Shown here: positions 1 to 13,905 of the stretch, piece by piece
Layout: the number at the start of each line of letters is the position of its first letter
How positions within the stretch are numbered: the first letter of the stretch is position 1
Source of the DNA: Vesta saturnalis
Lineage: Eukaryota > Arthropoda > Insecta > Coleoptera > Lampyridae
Direction of reading: 5' to 3'
DNA length: 64,000 nucleotides
Assembly: GCA_036346205.1 (NCBI GenBank)
Contig: JARFJB010001970.1
Span: 1,392,001 to 1,456,000, forward strand
Translations under genes and position numbers: made by a program
The notes under the pieces: model-generated
What the model was told of the DNA's origin: nothing
The model's input: the letters and a program-made list of their open reading frames with translations, nothing else
Database searches by the model: none

Positions 1-161
1 AAGTGTGCATCTGTTTGTGAGTTTTGTTTCCGTGATCGAAGGGATGTGTATATAGTGTTCGTGTAGAAAGTGTTTAAGTAATGAGCGTTTCCGATGAACA
101 CTTCTGGCACTACCGGTGCCTGCTAGGATATCCATTTTGGAGGGAGTTAAGGATTGGGTTG

Positions 162-563
162 TCAGATTACGGAGACGTTCATCAGCAAACCCATTTCGCC
201 GGTCGGGGAACATGTAGGAAAGGGTGTGGGTGAGGACTTGTAGGAAGTCTTTAATGGTAAGGGGATCGGTGTCGGGAGTGAGTTTGAGGTGGGCGGTGTC
301 TTCCCAGTCGGACTATTCGGAAGACAGGGTAGATCCGAGTTTGCCATCTTCGACGGGGAACTGGTAGGTTCCCGCCATTTCCAGCACTTAAAGGAAAAAG
401 AAGGGTGTGCTTCCCCGTAGTAGTTACACTTTGGGTTAGCCGAAGATTTGCAAGAGGAGAATATGTGACTTTCGCCACAGTTAGGGCAACGGATGGAGCG
501 AGAAGGGCATTCTTCAGCGGTATGTCCCACCTGCGTGCAGGTTGAGTTGAAAACTCTTGCCAT
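162..563 (-). pseudogene. Non-LTR retrotransposon ORF1 (gag-like) fragment with zinc knuckles
   Basis: The 133-codon minus-strand frame carries three Cys/His groups in its first 60 residues: CTQVGHTAEEC, CPNCGESHIFSSC and CNYYGEAHPSFSFKC. This is the order seen in nucleic-acid-binding ORF1 proteins of Jockey-like elements, which coat the element RNA. The part after the knuckles is Ser/Pro/Thr-rich and ends without an ORF2 following it. The first knuckle has lost a Cys position and no upstream ORF1 domain is visible, so this is a truncated copy. The assignment rests on knuckle spacing; the clade is inference. Confidence 0.6.
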
Positions 564-1205
564 AAAAAATTGTCATTGATATTGAAACTAATTTACGTGA
601 GCGGTGTAATGAAATCATTTATTATCAATTACAACAAAAATTAGTTTTCCGAAAAGGATTCCGATCGGGCATTATACAAAGTTTTACATTTTAAGGTGAA
701 TATTAACAGCTATGCTCCATTTAGAGGCGGTAAGGCTCCTTACTTCATAGTAGTAAAGCATGCGGTAGTGAATGTTAAAGATGATGATTCCTGTGTTCTG
801 TGGTTTCGGCATTATGTTCTGTGCAACATAATTCAGATAGAGTTTACAGCTATTCCCATTTTAGAGGTGCTTTAAATTATGATTCAGTTCACTTCCCCAT
901 TCAACTAGACTAGATTAAAAATACGTCAGCTCTTCTTTCTAAACAACTGTCGAATGAAGAGCACAAGAAATATATTTATTTATTTATTTATTTCACTCAC
1001 TGTTATCAATTTATTCATGTTCTGTCAGGCTGTCTACCTAATTTCAAATTTCAGAACTAAAAAATTGTTTCCTACATTGCATTCAAAACGTAATTACATA
1101 AATTTGAAGGTACATTTAAAATACGTATTTAAGTTGGTAAAAGTACACTGTACATTATATTTTAAAGTCCCCGTGGTTAAAAAATATATTTAATCAAATA
1201 CCACC
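564..1205. other. AT-rich spacer without recognisable gene
   Basis: No coding similarity was recognised on either strand. A short plus-strand frame at 954-1193 begins with a Leu/Ile/Phe-rich stretch, but its codon content looks like translated AT-rich DNA and it has no family hallmark. The segment separates the ORF1 relic from the polymerase relic. Confidence 0.5.
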
Positions 1206-2036
<831 letters not shown>

Positions 2037-2704
2037 ATTAGTAAATTTTAATTTTACTGATACTAGTCCTTGGGGATATAACTTTATGTATCATTTTATT
2101 AATTCCTCTTCTGTTTCAGTCAACAATTTTATTATTATGAGCAGTCTTGAAAACAAACTGCAGGAAGAAGTATGGTGCAGTAATGATCAAACCTACAGAA
2201 AGTACCTGAAGCGCTCTTCGGTTCTTCCGCCTGTGAAAGCTATTTATTTTTACTAAATATATTACAACATATTGTTATTCCCGATGAGTGTTTTAACTTT
2301 GTGCTATAAACTCAAAGTGTGCAAATGAAGTTATTTGATTAAAAAATTAACTTACACAATACCATTAAAAGCCGATAAAGGTTACAATTCATTAACTTTT
2401 AATGAAATAGATAGGATCTTAGACGATATGAATTTACTTGTTGACATACCGCTTAAAATGTACGTATACAATTTATTATGGGGTGATGATTCATTGTGTA
2501 TTTCGGATAAATGTTATATCTAGCTTAGAAAGTATTAATTCTGCTTATAAAGACACTTTATCTATTATCACTGAACGTATTGAGAAAGCAGCATATACTG
2601 CTAATTACAAGTGCCTCGATATTTTGATAGAAATATTATTAGAACAAAACATCACCTATTTTCTGCCCGCAATACCTTTAGATCACGAATTAGTTCATGT
2701 ATGA
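2037..2704 (+). other. Unrecognised frames downstream of the polymerase relic
   Basis: Two plus-strand frames, 2335-2523 and 2520-2704, meet in different phases. Together they could read as one broken protein of about 120 residues. The first half has LTFNEIDRILDDMNLL and the second half INSAYKDTLSIITERIEKAA, with an amphipathic helical look. They may be another gene of the element that carried the polymerase, because orientation and spacing fit, but I do not recognise the family. Codon content is also close to that of random AT-rich DNA. Confidence 0.3.
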
Positions 2705-4485
2705 GAAAAAAAGAATAAGAAAATCTTAAAGTAAAAAAAGTGTCGAAAGTAGCACCACACGTGAACAGTATTCGGCAGGCAATACGCCTCCAAAGTTGGG
2801 TGCCAAAATTGGTTGATACGTGCACATAGATACTGATGCTCAAACCTAGATGGTCTGTCGTAACCCCTAAAAAGATAACCGGAAGCTCAGTCGTTTTTGG
2901 GAAAGCACTTGTATGCGTGGACGTGTGTTGGCGTAAAAATATGCAATTTTTAAAAAAGGGCACTACTTGGTTTGTACTTGCATCGCCCTCAAACCAATAA
3001 CTGGACTAAAATACACTGAAGACTATGGTACAATTAAAATCCTAATACGTCGAATGAAAAAAATACTAGTGGTCTAACACAAAGTGACAAATAAGTCACT
3101 AAACAATAATTATAAATTTGGTGGCTGAATTCCTCGTCACTAACAAAGCCATTGATACATAATAACGTTCTCGTTATTATAACGTTTATTATTAAGCACA
3201 TTAAAGCCTACGTTTATACACATAAAGCAAGAAACTCAAAACACAAATCAAAAATTCAATTACATTAGCAAGTATTAATAGTTTAACCTGGATCACCCTG
3301 TATATAGGATTAAATTTACAGAAGCAAAATTCAAGTACAAGTAAGCGACAAACTTCAGAGCTACATGTGTAGGTTATAACAGCCGTTTGCAATATAGTTA
3401 GTGTTCTGAATAATAGTTAGCAGACAATTAAGCAATGCACAAGCGAAGCCAATTAGAAAATTCGAAGCGGGTATCTTGTGTGAGTATTATATTTAGTAAT
3501 TTTTTTTAATTCCAAAGTAACAAATAAAATTTTAAGTTCATAATATTGTTAATTGAATCGACAAATCATGCCTAATGTATAAGTTTATATCGAACACCTG
3601 AAAGTAACTGAAGCAATTTTACTCCTCTACTTGTAACTCGTCGAACTAGAAGTGAGCAACACCCAAAGTAATTATGATAATCGTATGTGACTATTTATTT
3701 CTTGAGGGCTCCGTCACGAAATAAGCAAGCGTCTTACTTGACTTAACCCCGGTGTTTTAGAGAGAAGTCGAGTCGATAGCAGAGCCTGTCCCTTGAATTA
3801 TGTTCGAGCCAAAGTTGTCGTAAACTACCGTGCAGTGTTCAATGTTGAGGAAAAGTAGCTACCCGCGTATTCATAAATTCCAGTTGCGAGAAGTATTCAC
3901 ATACAGGCGGAGAATCGATTTCAGCATAAACCACAGAAGAATCGGAGATAAAAAAAAACTAAAGAAATCCAGGTCTTAGTTACGAGACAAGTAATAATTG
4001 TAGAAACTTTAAATATGTAGATAATAACCTGAAGGGTGTAATAAATTTTAAGAAAAACTTCCCTCCTGTAGAGACGAGGTAGCATGTAGATTTTAAGGAA
4101 ACTTTATACCGTAAAAACGAAGACTAAACTGTTAATTTAGTACAATTTTAAGTACATATTTGAAAAGTAAAAATAGCACAATGGTGAATGCAAACTTATA
4201 ATGTAAATTTTGTAAAAATTACAGAAAATTTCCCAAACGTTCCTCAAGAAAGAAAACGAAAAGAAAATCACCAAATTTTCCTTTTCCTTCAATGTAGTCC
4301 TCAAATTTTATCAACACTTTTAAATGTGATGCTATCTTTAACGTAACTTGACGCGGAGTTGCCATGTCTAACATTTGTAAATAAGACTCGGATTGAAGTA
4401 AGGTATATTACCTAATAACCGGTACGGCAAATTCTCAATTGTGAGAGAAAATAAACACTATAACCACTAAACACTAAACAGAAAC
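2705..4485. other. Gene-free AT-rich stretch
   Basis: No credible coding region is seen on either strand. At 3293-3304 lies an isolated reverse copy of the CACCCTGTATA tip motif that marks many Tc1-like ends in this window, with no matching opposite end found. Between about 4260 and 4340 a weak minus-strand reading might be the tail of the neighbouring transposase relic. Confidence 0.5.
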
Positions 4486-5330
4486 CCAAGCTATTTCAAT
4501 AGAGTTATATTGACAATCATAAAGAGGCAGCTGTAAAACTTTATACCCATGCTTAAACAAAATATTATCAACTAGATAGTTTTCCCTTCTAGACCTACAA
4601 GGTTGAATTTTGTTACACAGTTGCTTTTTGTAATTTTCCCTTAACTTCGACCCCGTGCGAAACCAACTGCCGATCTTTCTTACTATAAATTAGAGTAGCT
4701 TGTCGAACTGCACCGAATAATACGGTGCGTTATCCATAACAACCACACAATTTCCAGATAGTTTGGATAGCGCAGAAATCAGCTGGCTAGTCACCCAATT
4801 TCGAAAACAGGTCCCCGTTCATAGTTTTGTGATAATCCCGATCCTCTTTCCCAAATGGAGTAAATAGTCGAAGTTTTCCAAAAACCCCAAATTACACTTC
4901 CAGTGTAAAATGGTATAACTTTTACCTTCACTTCTTATTTTGGATTGATTCTGCTCATGTCAGAAACGTGCATCCAACGATGGATGTTATAACCATTTTA
5001 GTAAATCCAGGTTTCGTCCAGATACCCAAAACTGACATCTTGGCCTGAACTGTCCAACTGCAGATATTTTCTCAAAAACTTAACTTTGGGTACATGTTTC
5101 GTTTCACATAAAATTTGCTGTCCATTGACACATTTGTGTTTGTAACCCATTGGTTTCAAAATTCTAAGTAATGTCGTTCGACCCTCATCTAAATCAAACT
5201 CGTGATGATACAATTGGTCCAATATCAAATATTCCTTTTTTAAATTATATTGCCAAATTAGTCACTGTAGATCTGTAAAATCCCAATTTCCGCGTTTACC
5301 ACAATATATCGAAATTTTGAGGTCTTGTCG
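4486..5330 (-). pseudogene. Tc1-like DDE_3 transposase relic
   Basis: A minus-strand frame at 4998-5228 contains the first catalytic block VSFGYLDETWIY with its Asp. Further down the strand, across stops and frameshifts, LVDNILFKHGYKV and LPLYDCQYNSIEIAW (near 4490-4560) match the C-terminal block in which the last acidic residue is the Glu of NSIE. Upstream of 5228, the reading KKEYLILDQLYHHEF fits the linker after the helix-turn-helix. This enzyme type cuts and joins transposon ends at TA targets. The middle region holding the second Asp is degraded. The subtype (DDE with final Glu) differs from that of elements A to D. No terminal repeats were located. Confidence 0.7.
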
Positions 5331-6900
5331 TTATGCTCTCTTGATAGAAACTTAAAAAAAATACATTCTTAATGTGCGCACGAAAAAATGATTTAAGTTC
5401 TTACGTGATTGAAATACATCCGAAACCGTTACTCTTCCCCGTTGCACTATTTTTAAGATGCTTATAACACTTTAAAATTTCCAACTTGTTCTCTTGGCGA
5501 TGACTTTTGACATTTTCTCAACAAATTATTATGAACTCAGTATGAGACTTGATCATCATATGCGTTTCTTAAGTAGGTAACGAAGCACGATTGCTTTTGA
5601 CAGGTTGGCGTAAAACTGACTTCTTGTCATTTTGATAAATGGGAATACCATACAGAAAAAAAATGGCCTACTCTAATGCCAAATAAAATGGAAGAGTATG
5701 TATTGGTTTTCAGGTTTCCGGAACATTGTTTTTGTTTTTCTGGATTTCTTTCCACGTTGTCTGCTCTAGTTGGTTTGTAAAATAACTATCCCATGCATTA
5801 CGACGTTTGGGCTGCATTGCGCCAGCCGTCTTCAGGTGTTCCGTGCTCGACTGCTGGTGATTTAAACCGAACTGATATCTTGGTTGTTCTGAGGTGGTAT
5901 TTATAGTTTAGGTGTCACTTTTTTCGTCGTTCCTTCTCACTTCGACTACGGTCTCTTTTGCTACTTTCTCTCCTTTCTCCTTTGGTTTTCTCTTTCTAGT
6001 TTTTTGAGCGTTGTTTGGCGTGGTAGCTGGTGTGTGCTTCTTTAAAAGCCGATTCCAGGTTTGGGATAACTATGTGTATGCGATGGCTTCCCGAAATATT
6101 CTGTCTAATTTACTTTGGATCTTGACTAGCATCTTGACATCATTGAAGTCTATACTGTGTCCTACACATGATGGGCTAGTGAAGAGGTAGCCAGATTCTT
6201 CAGTACCGCATTACGATGTTCTCTGTGTTGATGCGTCAGTTGGTTTGTCTTGTGTAGCTTTTTGCGCACTCTCCACGTGGCATTTCGTACATTCCTCGAG
6301 TGGAATTTGCGCTTTTGGGTTCTGCAGCATGTTGCCAACTTGCCTGTTAGTGGTAAAGCCGCCAGGCACTCCGGGATTAAATTGCCCTTCTAAGATTTTC
6401 TGGTCTACACCTAGTTTCATCATAATTCAGCACAACTACAATCAGTGGCAAAAACGCTAATAACAAGATCGAAGCACCTATCAGAAGTAAACAACATCTG
6501 GCAAGACTACTCTTCTATAAAATAGGTTCTCCAGGAAGAACATGAAGAGAGCAGAAAAACCATCAAAAACAAAAAGAAGAAATAGGTATAGCCTATGGCT
6601 AAGACAGGCCAGATAGGAAACACAACATTGAGACCACCTTTATCACCAACAAAAAATCGCCAAGACGCTCCAGATTTGGCTGGTTTTATAGGAACTAATA
6701 GCGCTATATCAAATACATTATTTTTAATATATCCACATTTTTCTAAAAATGATTAAAGGCAAAGGTAATAACTTCTTTGGTTTAGCTAGAGAGGAGAAAA
6801 AATATGAAAATTATCGAAAACCGGACGCTGATATAATTATTCGTTTTTAAAAGATACAAAATAAACTAAATAAATGTTATTACATTAGATAACCTGTATT
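5331..6900. other. No recognisable gene
   Basis: Short opposing frames overlap at 6211-6460. The minus-strand one has FTTNRQVGNMLQNPKAQ and two nearby Cys, and is followed on the same strand by a Lys/Arg/Glu-rich reading near 5930-6000. Neither matches a family I know. A transposon-derived origin is possible but unsupported. Confidence 0.35.
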
Positions 6901-7270
6901 GGCTCTAACAATCACATGAACACCATGAACGTACCTACTAATAAAAGGATCTTTGAGATGTTAGCAGTGTATTTTGAGTATAGGCAAAACGACACTGTTA
7001 CTGAAAGGGCTTATGCAAGACGGTAGTCAGAAAGAGGCCGCCATAACAGGTATTTTCATTGTTGGCCCGACGTTTAAGATGAACATCACCCTTTATATGG
7101 AATACGTAAAAAACTCGTACAGAAGAAAATGTAACGAATGTACTATAGTACGTTACCGTCTCAGGGTGACTAGACAGTACCCGGCCTTAGGGCAAACAGC
7201 GATGCCATATGTCTCCACAAAAGTGTTCTGTAGAAGAAACATATTGGCATTCAAACAAGTTTATGAATAA
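6900..7270 (+). pseudogene. Possible N-terminal fragment of a Tc1/mariner transposase
   Basis: Readings in two plus-strand frames (for example MLAVYFEYRQNDTVTERAYARR near 6955-7020) resemble the first helix-turn-helix of the IS630/Tc1 transposases seen elsewhere in this window, where an aromatic and Arg/Asn-rich helix precedes a Tyr-Pro-Glu-Arg turn. The frame breaks at once, and the longer frame 6974-7270 has no catalytic block. The similarity is short, so this may be chance. Confidence 0.3.
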
Positions 7271-8127
7271 AAGAATTACATGCAGTAGTATCTCCGTTAT
7301 CACAAATACATATTTCATTTAATCGGAACTTGTCATAGTTGTTTAATAAATAAAATTAGGTTTTAGCAAGCATAAAATTCGCCAAATTTAATGGATTTGA
7401 TAGAGGGGAAAAAATAAATAAAACGAATACGTGTTTCACGGAAATTAAGTAAACGATGTTTAATTGTGTTACACGCTTTTATTTAACTCACACCCTATGC
7501 TGTGTGCGTCATAATTTGTAATCGATCCTTCGACTTGAACCTCTCCAAAATTATGCATCCCCGGTAACAACACAATCTTTTTGCATTTACGGTTCATAAC
7601 TATGCTTAATTAAAAAAAAACATTTTATATTTATTGCAATGCAGATAATCAATAAGATTAACTAACATTTTGTTTATGTCCTAAATTACTAAACTACTTG
7701 TTAATCTGGATGTTTCCATCGATTCATCCTAATAGACCTAGACATTTTGCGTACTTCGCTGTCATGGCTACATTTGCACTATACTCTGCTTTTTACTATC
7801 ATGATACACTTCACACTACACTAGCTCAAAAAGTGTCTATTTTGAAATTTCTGGATGCAACAATAATTGCTTTTTTTTGTACAACTCCACAGCTGGATAC
7901 CGTACGTCCATACTGGTCGTATCACTTGCTTATAGACTAACACTTTATTTCTAATAGATAGCTGGGAATTCCTTCCTATAAGCCAATACATGCTGTTATA
8001 TTTTAATTTTAGTTCAGTTGTTTTTTTAACATGTTCTTTAAGCCTAAGTATTTGGCTGTACTTTGATGAGGAATTGTGTTATTGTTCATGTTTACTGGAA
8101 GATTGTTTATTTTTCTATTCGTAAAAT
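7271..8127. other. No recognisable gene
   Basis: A plus-strand frame at 7698-7940 (80 codons) is aromatic-rich with hydrophobic runs, but has no partner exon, motif or family resemblance. The remainder is AT-rich with many stops on both strands. Confidence 0.4.
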
Positions 8128-9610
8128 TTACATGAGCAGATTATATATAGCTTTATTTTGTGAATGTAAGCCTTTCATTTTAATATAGGTTTCGTTCGTA
8201 CAGTGTGTCTCTGATATTAGGGCTACCTCAATATTTCGAGTTTCTGATATTACTAATAACTCTTGCTGATGTTGCAAGAGTCCGTTAGCATCCCATTGAA
8301 GAATTCTGAGATCGTTAGCCATGACTAATGCTTAGTTTTATTGCTGATGGTATTCTCTAATTTAGCTAATCTTGCTATGATTGTTTTGTTAAATATTTCT
8401 TGTTTTCTTTCCTGCTCTTCCATCCATCTCTTAATCTGCTGGAGCATTACGTTTCAGGCATCAGCACTAGAATCATCTCGTTGACTTTCATTTCTTGTTA
8501 TTGCGGCGTAAGATGCATTTGCTTCTACTTGCCTATGTTGTACAGGCCTATTTTCTTCATAGTCCGTAGTAATTAGTTGTGTTTCTGGGATTTTCTTATT
8601 CAGTCTTTTGTTTTTCAGGTATTAGAGGGCTAGCGCTGTGCTACATCCCCTATAATTGGCTGGGTGTTCCTCTCCGCAATGAATACATTTAGGTTTCATA
8701 CCATTGTTATTTTGGCAGTTTTTGGTATGGTGTTTTCTTGCGTATTTGACGTATCTTGCTTCTCTACCACAGTAATTCTGCGTATGTCCATATTCTTGAC
8801 ATGTTTTGCATTGTGGGAGTAAGTAGGGTTTTTTAAATGCTTCAATCTCCACTTTCATATACAATATTTCCTGAATATTATATATCTTTTTGACATCTTC
8901 GTCTTTACTAAAACATAACACGAAGAGGGGTAATGGCGTCTTATCTCTCCATTTGGGTAATTTTCTCAGGTCTAATATTTTGAAGCCTTGAGTTTGTAAG
9001 TATCCAAGAATATCTTCCGTTCAACATGTCTGATGCAGTTTTATTACAAGAACCTTTATCGGTTTCGTTTGTTTATTTTCAAACGAGTACCATTCGAGTT
9101 CGGTATTATTAAGAGATCGTGTTAGATTTCTATAACGAGTTTCATTTTCCGCATTGAGTTTTATGTTACCTCCCGAAAGCATAGTTGTTTCATAGCTTAT
9201 TTGATTACCTTTGAGAGTTTCGACCAAAGTATTATAGTTTTTCAACTTATGACGAGTGGGGGTGGCTTATATTTTACTTAAGTAGCTAAGCCTTGAGATT
9301 GTTTAACTTCTTGCAGGGAAGAGCTTGCCTTTCGCTTTTTTCTACCTTTAGTTCTAATCCATTCCGTTTCTCTACTTTATTTTTCTTCGACCGTATAATA
9401 TTCGGTTTGTATTTTTTCTTTACTTTTTACTGTTGTTTTTCCCTCGCGTTGTTCTTGTATGTTATTTTGCAGTTCCTTTATTTGGTTATGTATTTGAGAA
9501 AAATTATATTCCGGTTTTTTTCGCTAGCTTGGTTTTCAAATAACCAAGCATTATATAATGCTTGTTCATTTCGACTACGTGTTTGGTTTTCATTAAATAA
9601 TGCTTGATTA
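8128..9610 (-). mobile_element. Jockey-like non-LTR retrotransposon: ORF1 and start of ORF2
   Basis: On the minus strand an ORF1 relic runs from about 9610 to 8622. Its upstream part is charged and Gln/Asn-rich. The next part (9245-9021) resembles the conserved ORF1 core, with KNYNTLVETLKGN and the region that forms RNA-binding folds. The last part (8921-8622) has zinc knuckles CKTCQEYGHTQNYC and CIHCGEEHPANYRGC. At 8322 a second frame begins with LRILQWDANGLLQHQQ and ALISETHCTNE, the N-terminal blocks of an APE-type endonuclease with its Asn/Asp and Glu positions. It stops at 8128, so the rest of the endonuclease and the whole reverse transcriptase are absent. The 5' part is preserved and the 3' part lost, the reverse of ordinary 5' truncation, which suggests a later deletion or rearrangement. 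Confidence 0.8.
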
Positions 9611-10117
9611 TGTTATGCTAATACCGCCTCAGTAGGCGTTTGTGGACAAATGTATGATTCCATTAAACTGTCTAAATGAATAAATATGTACATTTACAAC
9701 AAAAGCGTCTCTGATATCAGCGATCCAGGCCGGCCCCTGACCTTTGCACGCCTATGTCACACTATCAGTTACGGAGTTTAACACTATTTACTTTATCGGA
9801 GCTCGGAATAACACAACCTTACTCGTCAAAATTCAACTGTCACTGTTAAAATATAATTAACATAAATATCTTTCATAAAATGTTAAGCAACGTCCGGCAC
9901 GGTCAGTACTTGGATGGAAACGCTTGGGAACACCGCGTACTGTTGTATTTTTTTTTCGTATTATTGTATTAACGATGTGACTATTTTTTTTATAAATTAA
10001 ATCATAAGCAATTATATTAAATGGGTTATGAAACCATAGATCTTGGATTTAAGAAAAATGGTTGTAGTCTGGTTGATAAATCGGCAAGACTAAACAGTAA
10101 AAAATTATACTATAAAA

Positions 10118-10321
10118 CTTTTTTAAAAAGCACGCTTTTATTTATGCGTGGAAAGTGTACTAAAAAAGAAAGGATAATTTTTTTTCTTTGCACCAAAATG
10201 TGATCAAAAATCTTTACGGCTAAAAATAAAAGCATCATAATGCATTTATCTCCGTCACTTGTTTATAATATGAGCTCCCCACGCTTTCTACGCATAAATA
10301 AAAGCGTGTTTTTTAAAAAAG
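10118..10321. repeat. Inverted repeat, MITE-like
   Basis: A 38-base arm at 10118-10155 is matched by its reverse complement at 10284-10321 with two differences. The shared core includes GCGT and a TTTTAAAAAG tip. The intervening 128 bases do not code. Size and layout suit a small non-autonomous DNA transposon or a foldback remnant. Confidence 0.55.
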
Positions 10322-12809
10322 TTTATTTTTTTAGAGTATTATATTTATGATATCTTGGGTGTCGATCTGTTAAATTAAAAATTAATAAAAATGACATTTT
10401 GGAAGCTTTTGCTGCATTAAAATTCAATAAATGCCAAAATTAAACATGTTTACTGCAATATTTAAATTAAACACCTTTTCATTGCCCTAATGGCTTATTA
10501 ATTTATTTTGCATTAGAAAGTTATAAAATAAGTGTAAATGGTAATCGTATAAAATGTAAATAGTGTTTTAATAATATTATTAAGAAATAAGTTTAAAAAT
10601 TCTCCAAAACACAAATCGTTAAACTAACTGGAGATACTAACCATTCACCACAAATAATGCCTTTGTCCCAGTCGGTAAATTAATATAGGGCCAGTCTTGA
10701 TTTGCTTGATTACCACAAAATCTGCTAGCGTACTTCCACTGAACATCAATATAAAAAAAATTGCAATGTAACACTAATAAAAATGATCTCGGACGCCAAG
10801 TTATTTTTTAATAATCCTTGGAATAACTAAACCGAGGTTGTTAACAATACAAATTTTATCAAAATGTAAAAAATAAAAAATATACAGACTAGGTTTATTA
10901 AATATTTAAAGTGATAGGGTTAAATAAAATATATCTTAAAAACTAATTGTAAAAACCTTAAATTACTAAATAATCATTAAACGTTAAGTACCTGTTTGTA
11001 AAATTTTTGTACAAAAATTTTTTAATAACCTCTGGTATCTAAATCATTACGGAAATTTTAACTGAGGTGATGTCATCTTTGCCACAACTTGCGCAATATC
11101 TTGAAATAGTACTTTACGTTGTAAGCCACACCCAAAATGGAATTATCCTTATAAATTTTCTTCTTGAAATTGAATAAACCAATATTTGTTGCATTTCTTG
11201 AAATTTTCAATGCAAAATTGCAATCATAAAATGAAAGCGTACGCAACAGTAAAATTAAATGCGTACTTAAATTGTAATAAAAGTGCAAATCAAAGTAAAA
11301 GTGATGTCAAAGTGCCTGAAAAGAGCAAATGTTTTAATTTTAGTATTACGAGTTAAAAGATATCTTACCATCAAATTAATGGCACTTGCACAAAATTTAG
11401 GTGAAAAACCCAAACAAAGCTTTCTGCTTCTCACAACCTTCATCAGGAAGTAAAAAAAATGGATGCTTTGCGAAAGGATTTGCGCAAAGAATTAAGTCAA
11501 TGATGACGCATTGCGCGAACATATTGAGCAGGAGAAAGTAATTTAAAGTGGGAATATAAGCCTTTAAGAAGTATGCACTATAAACCCCTAAAAATATATG
11601 CAAATTAAGTTGCCTACCACATAATCTATATTTCAGTAATTAAATTTTTTCTTATATTTACAACAGAACGAATGAAAGACCTTAAATTAAGGTATATTTT
11701 AATACAACTCAAGAAGAGTTGTTACAAAGTAGTTATGAATCACCCAAACTTTTAGAAGTACAAATTGGTAACGCTCATAATGGGTGTAATTAAGAACCAA
11801 TTTGATGCACACAGCGGACGTTAAACCAAATATTTAAGTTTGTTTACAATGATTTTTAATTCTCGCAAGGAAATAAGTAAATTATGATGTGCAATAAATT
11901 GTTTCCCCATAGAACTGGCAACGTCGGAGGGAAATTCCCATGAGGAAAGCATTACCTATCCTATCCACGCTGTCCTGCCGCCCTGGGGCGCTCTTTATTA
12001 TATCACAAATATTGCAAAATTGAAAAACAGAAGGTGTCATCTAGAACACACATAAAGATTCCTTTTTTAAACAATAACACCCCCTTGTCAATAAAGCATG
12101 TAGTTTGTGTTACCAAATTTACACGTGCCATTTTTAAGAATGAAAATAACTTGTAGTTTAGAATAAATGCACGAAATATAGAAAATTTATATAGCTTAGA
12201 TGTTTCTATTGTATTAGTTCACAAGACTGATTCGTTAGCATTCGATACATTTTTGATCCGCTCAAAGCAACAATATTTCATATTCTTGATAATAGGAATT
12301 TCTAAACCTCACATTAATTAAGTTTGCTCTAGATTTTACAAATAAATATTTCACTGCAGGTGAAATTTACTTTTTGTTCAAACCCATTTTCAAATATCTC
12401 GTGAGACAGCAACTTACAAAGTGGAAATTAAAAGAAATGAAATAATTTTAATAACATTTTTTTAGGAAAATGATGCAACCTCTATTATAATAAGTTCATT
12501 ACGAAAATAAGCAACATTCTAAAAATTAAAACAATAATCTATATCAGATAGACGTTTAAAATTTCATGTCGGGTAGAGATTAATAAAAACAACTTAACTA
12601 AAAGAAATTCCAAAACCGCCCGCTTTTATAAGATATGAATAATACAGTTTAACTATTTTCATTTATATTTAATTAATTTTTAGATTTACATTGGGTCATA
12701 TTAAGAGACTATAAACAAAAGCCACGTAAAATTAAATTTTTTTTAAAAATGCGTCTATACTTTTTCTTATAAAATTAATCGTTATTCAGATATTGAAAAA
12801 ACATGAACT

Positions 12810-12855
12810 AAAGTTCCTAATGTAGAATGTAAGTACATTCTACATTAGGAACTTT
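12810..12855. repeat. Perfect 22-bp palindrome with 2-nt loop
   Basis: Arms 12810-12831 and 12834-12855 are exact reverse complements, separated only by AG. The stem includes TTCCTAATGTAGAATGTA. No T-run terminator context or coding neighbour explains it. Confidence 0.8.
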
Positions 12856-13089
12856 TTCCCACTAAATTACGCGCCGTATAAAAAAAAATGCATGGAACAT
12901 AGTTGATCTATATTTTAGGTATATGTGTAGGTATTTTTATATCTTTGAGATATGTAGCTGTTTCATAAATATTTGATAAAAACCAAAAACTGACCCTAAC
13001 AAACCTCCCCTCCCCGTCGCAGGAAAAATGAAATGAGGCCTAAACACAAAATTTCAAGTACGTACGTAATATAGTTCTGAAGTTATCGT

Positions 13090-13874
13090 GGATAATATCA
13101 CACATCCACACACACATGCGCCCATAAACGCACGTATACTCATTCACAGATACACTCACACACACAGACACACACACGAGCACATACACTACACACACAC
13201 CCGCACGTACGCACTCACGCACGCACCCACCCACGCATACACAAACGCGCGTGCACACGCACCCACGCACGTACACCTGCACTCATACACACACAGGCAC
13301 GCACGCTAGCACGCATGAACGCTCGCACGCACTCATCCACACACACGCACACACATACGCGCGCACACACGCCCGCACACACACGCACACACACAGCCAC
13401 ACACCCACACGCGCGCACACGCGCACGCGCACGCGCGCGCCTCCGCCGGCGCGCACCCACGCACGCACCACACACACACACACTCACCACTCACCACTCA
13501 CTCACCACTCACCACCACTCACCACCACCACCACCACCCACTCACTCACCACTCACACTCACTCACTCACCACCACCACTCACCACCACCACCACCACTC
13601 ACCACTCACCCACCCACCCGCACAAGCACGCGCACCCGCACCGCACCTGCCCGCGTACGCGCACGCGCACACGCACACGCACACGCACACGCACACGCAC
13701 ACGCACACGCACACGCACACGCACACGCACACGCACACAGCACACGCACACGCACACGCACACGCACACGCACACGCACACGCACACGCACACGCACACA
13801 CGCACACACCTCACACGCACACGCACACGACACACGCACACGCACACGCACACACGCACACGCACACGCACACT

Positions 13875-13905
<31 letters not shown>

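Larger units (their letters stand above)
9611..13087. other. Long gene-free AT-rich stretch
   Basis: No frame on either strand resembles a known protein. It contains the inverted repeat at 10118-10321 and the perfect hairpin at 12810-12855, listed separately. Frames at 10021, 11073 and 11397 are short, Lys/Ile/Phe-rich and without hallmarks. Confidence 0.5.

Noticed and set aside
2652..2963. Minus-strand frame of 103 codons
   Set aside because: No motif, no start context and no partner; composition is that of translated non-coding DNA.
9293..9607. Plus-strand hydrophobic frame resembling a membrane protein
   Set aside because: The opposite strand carries the N-terminal part of the Jockey-like ORF1; the Phe/Leu richness is the complement of its Lys/Asn/Glu codons.
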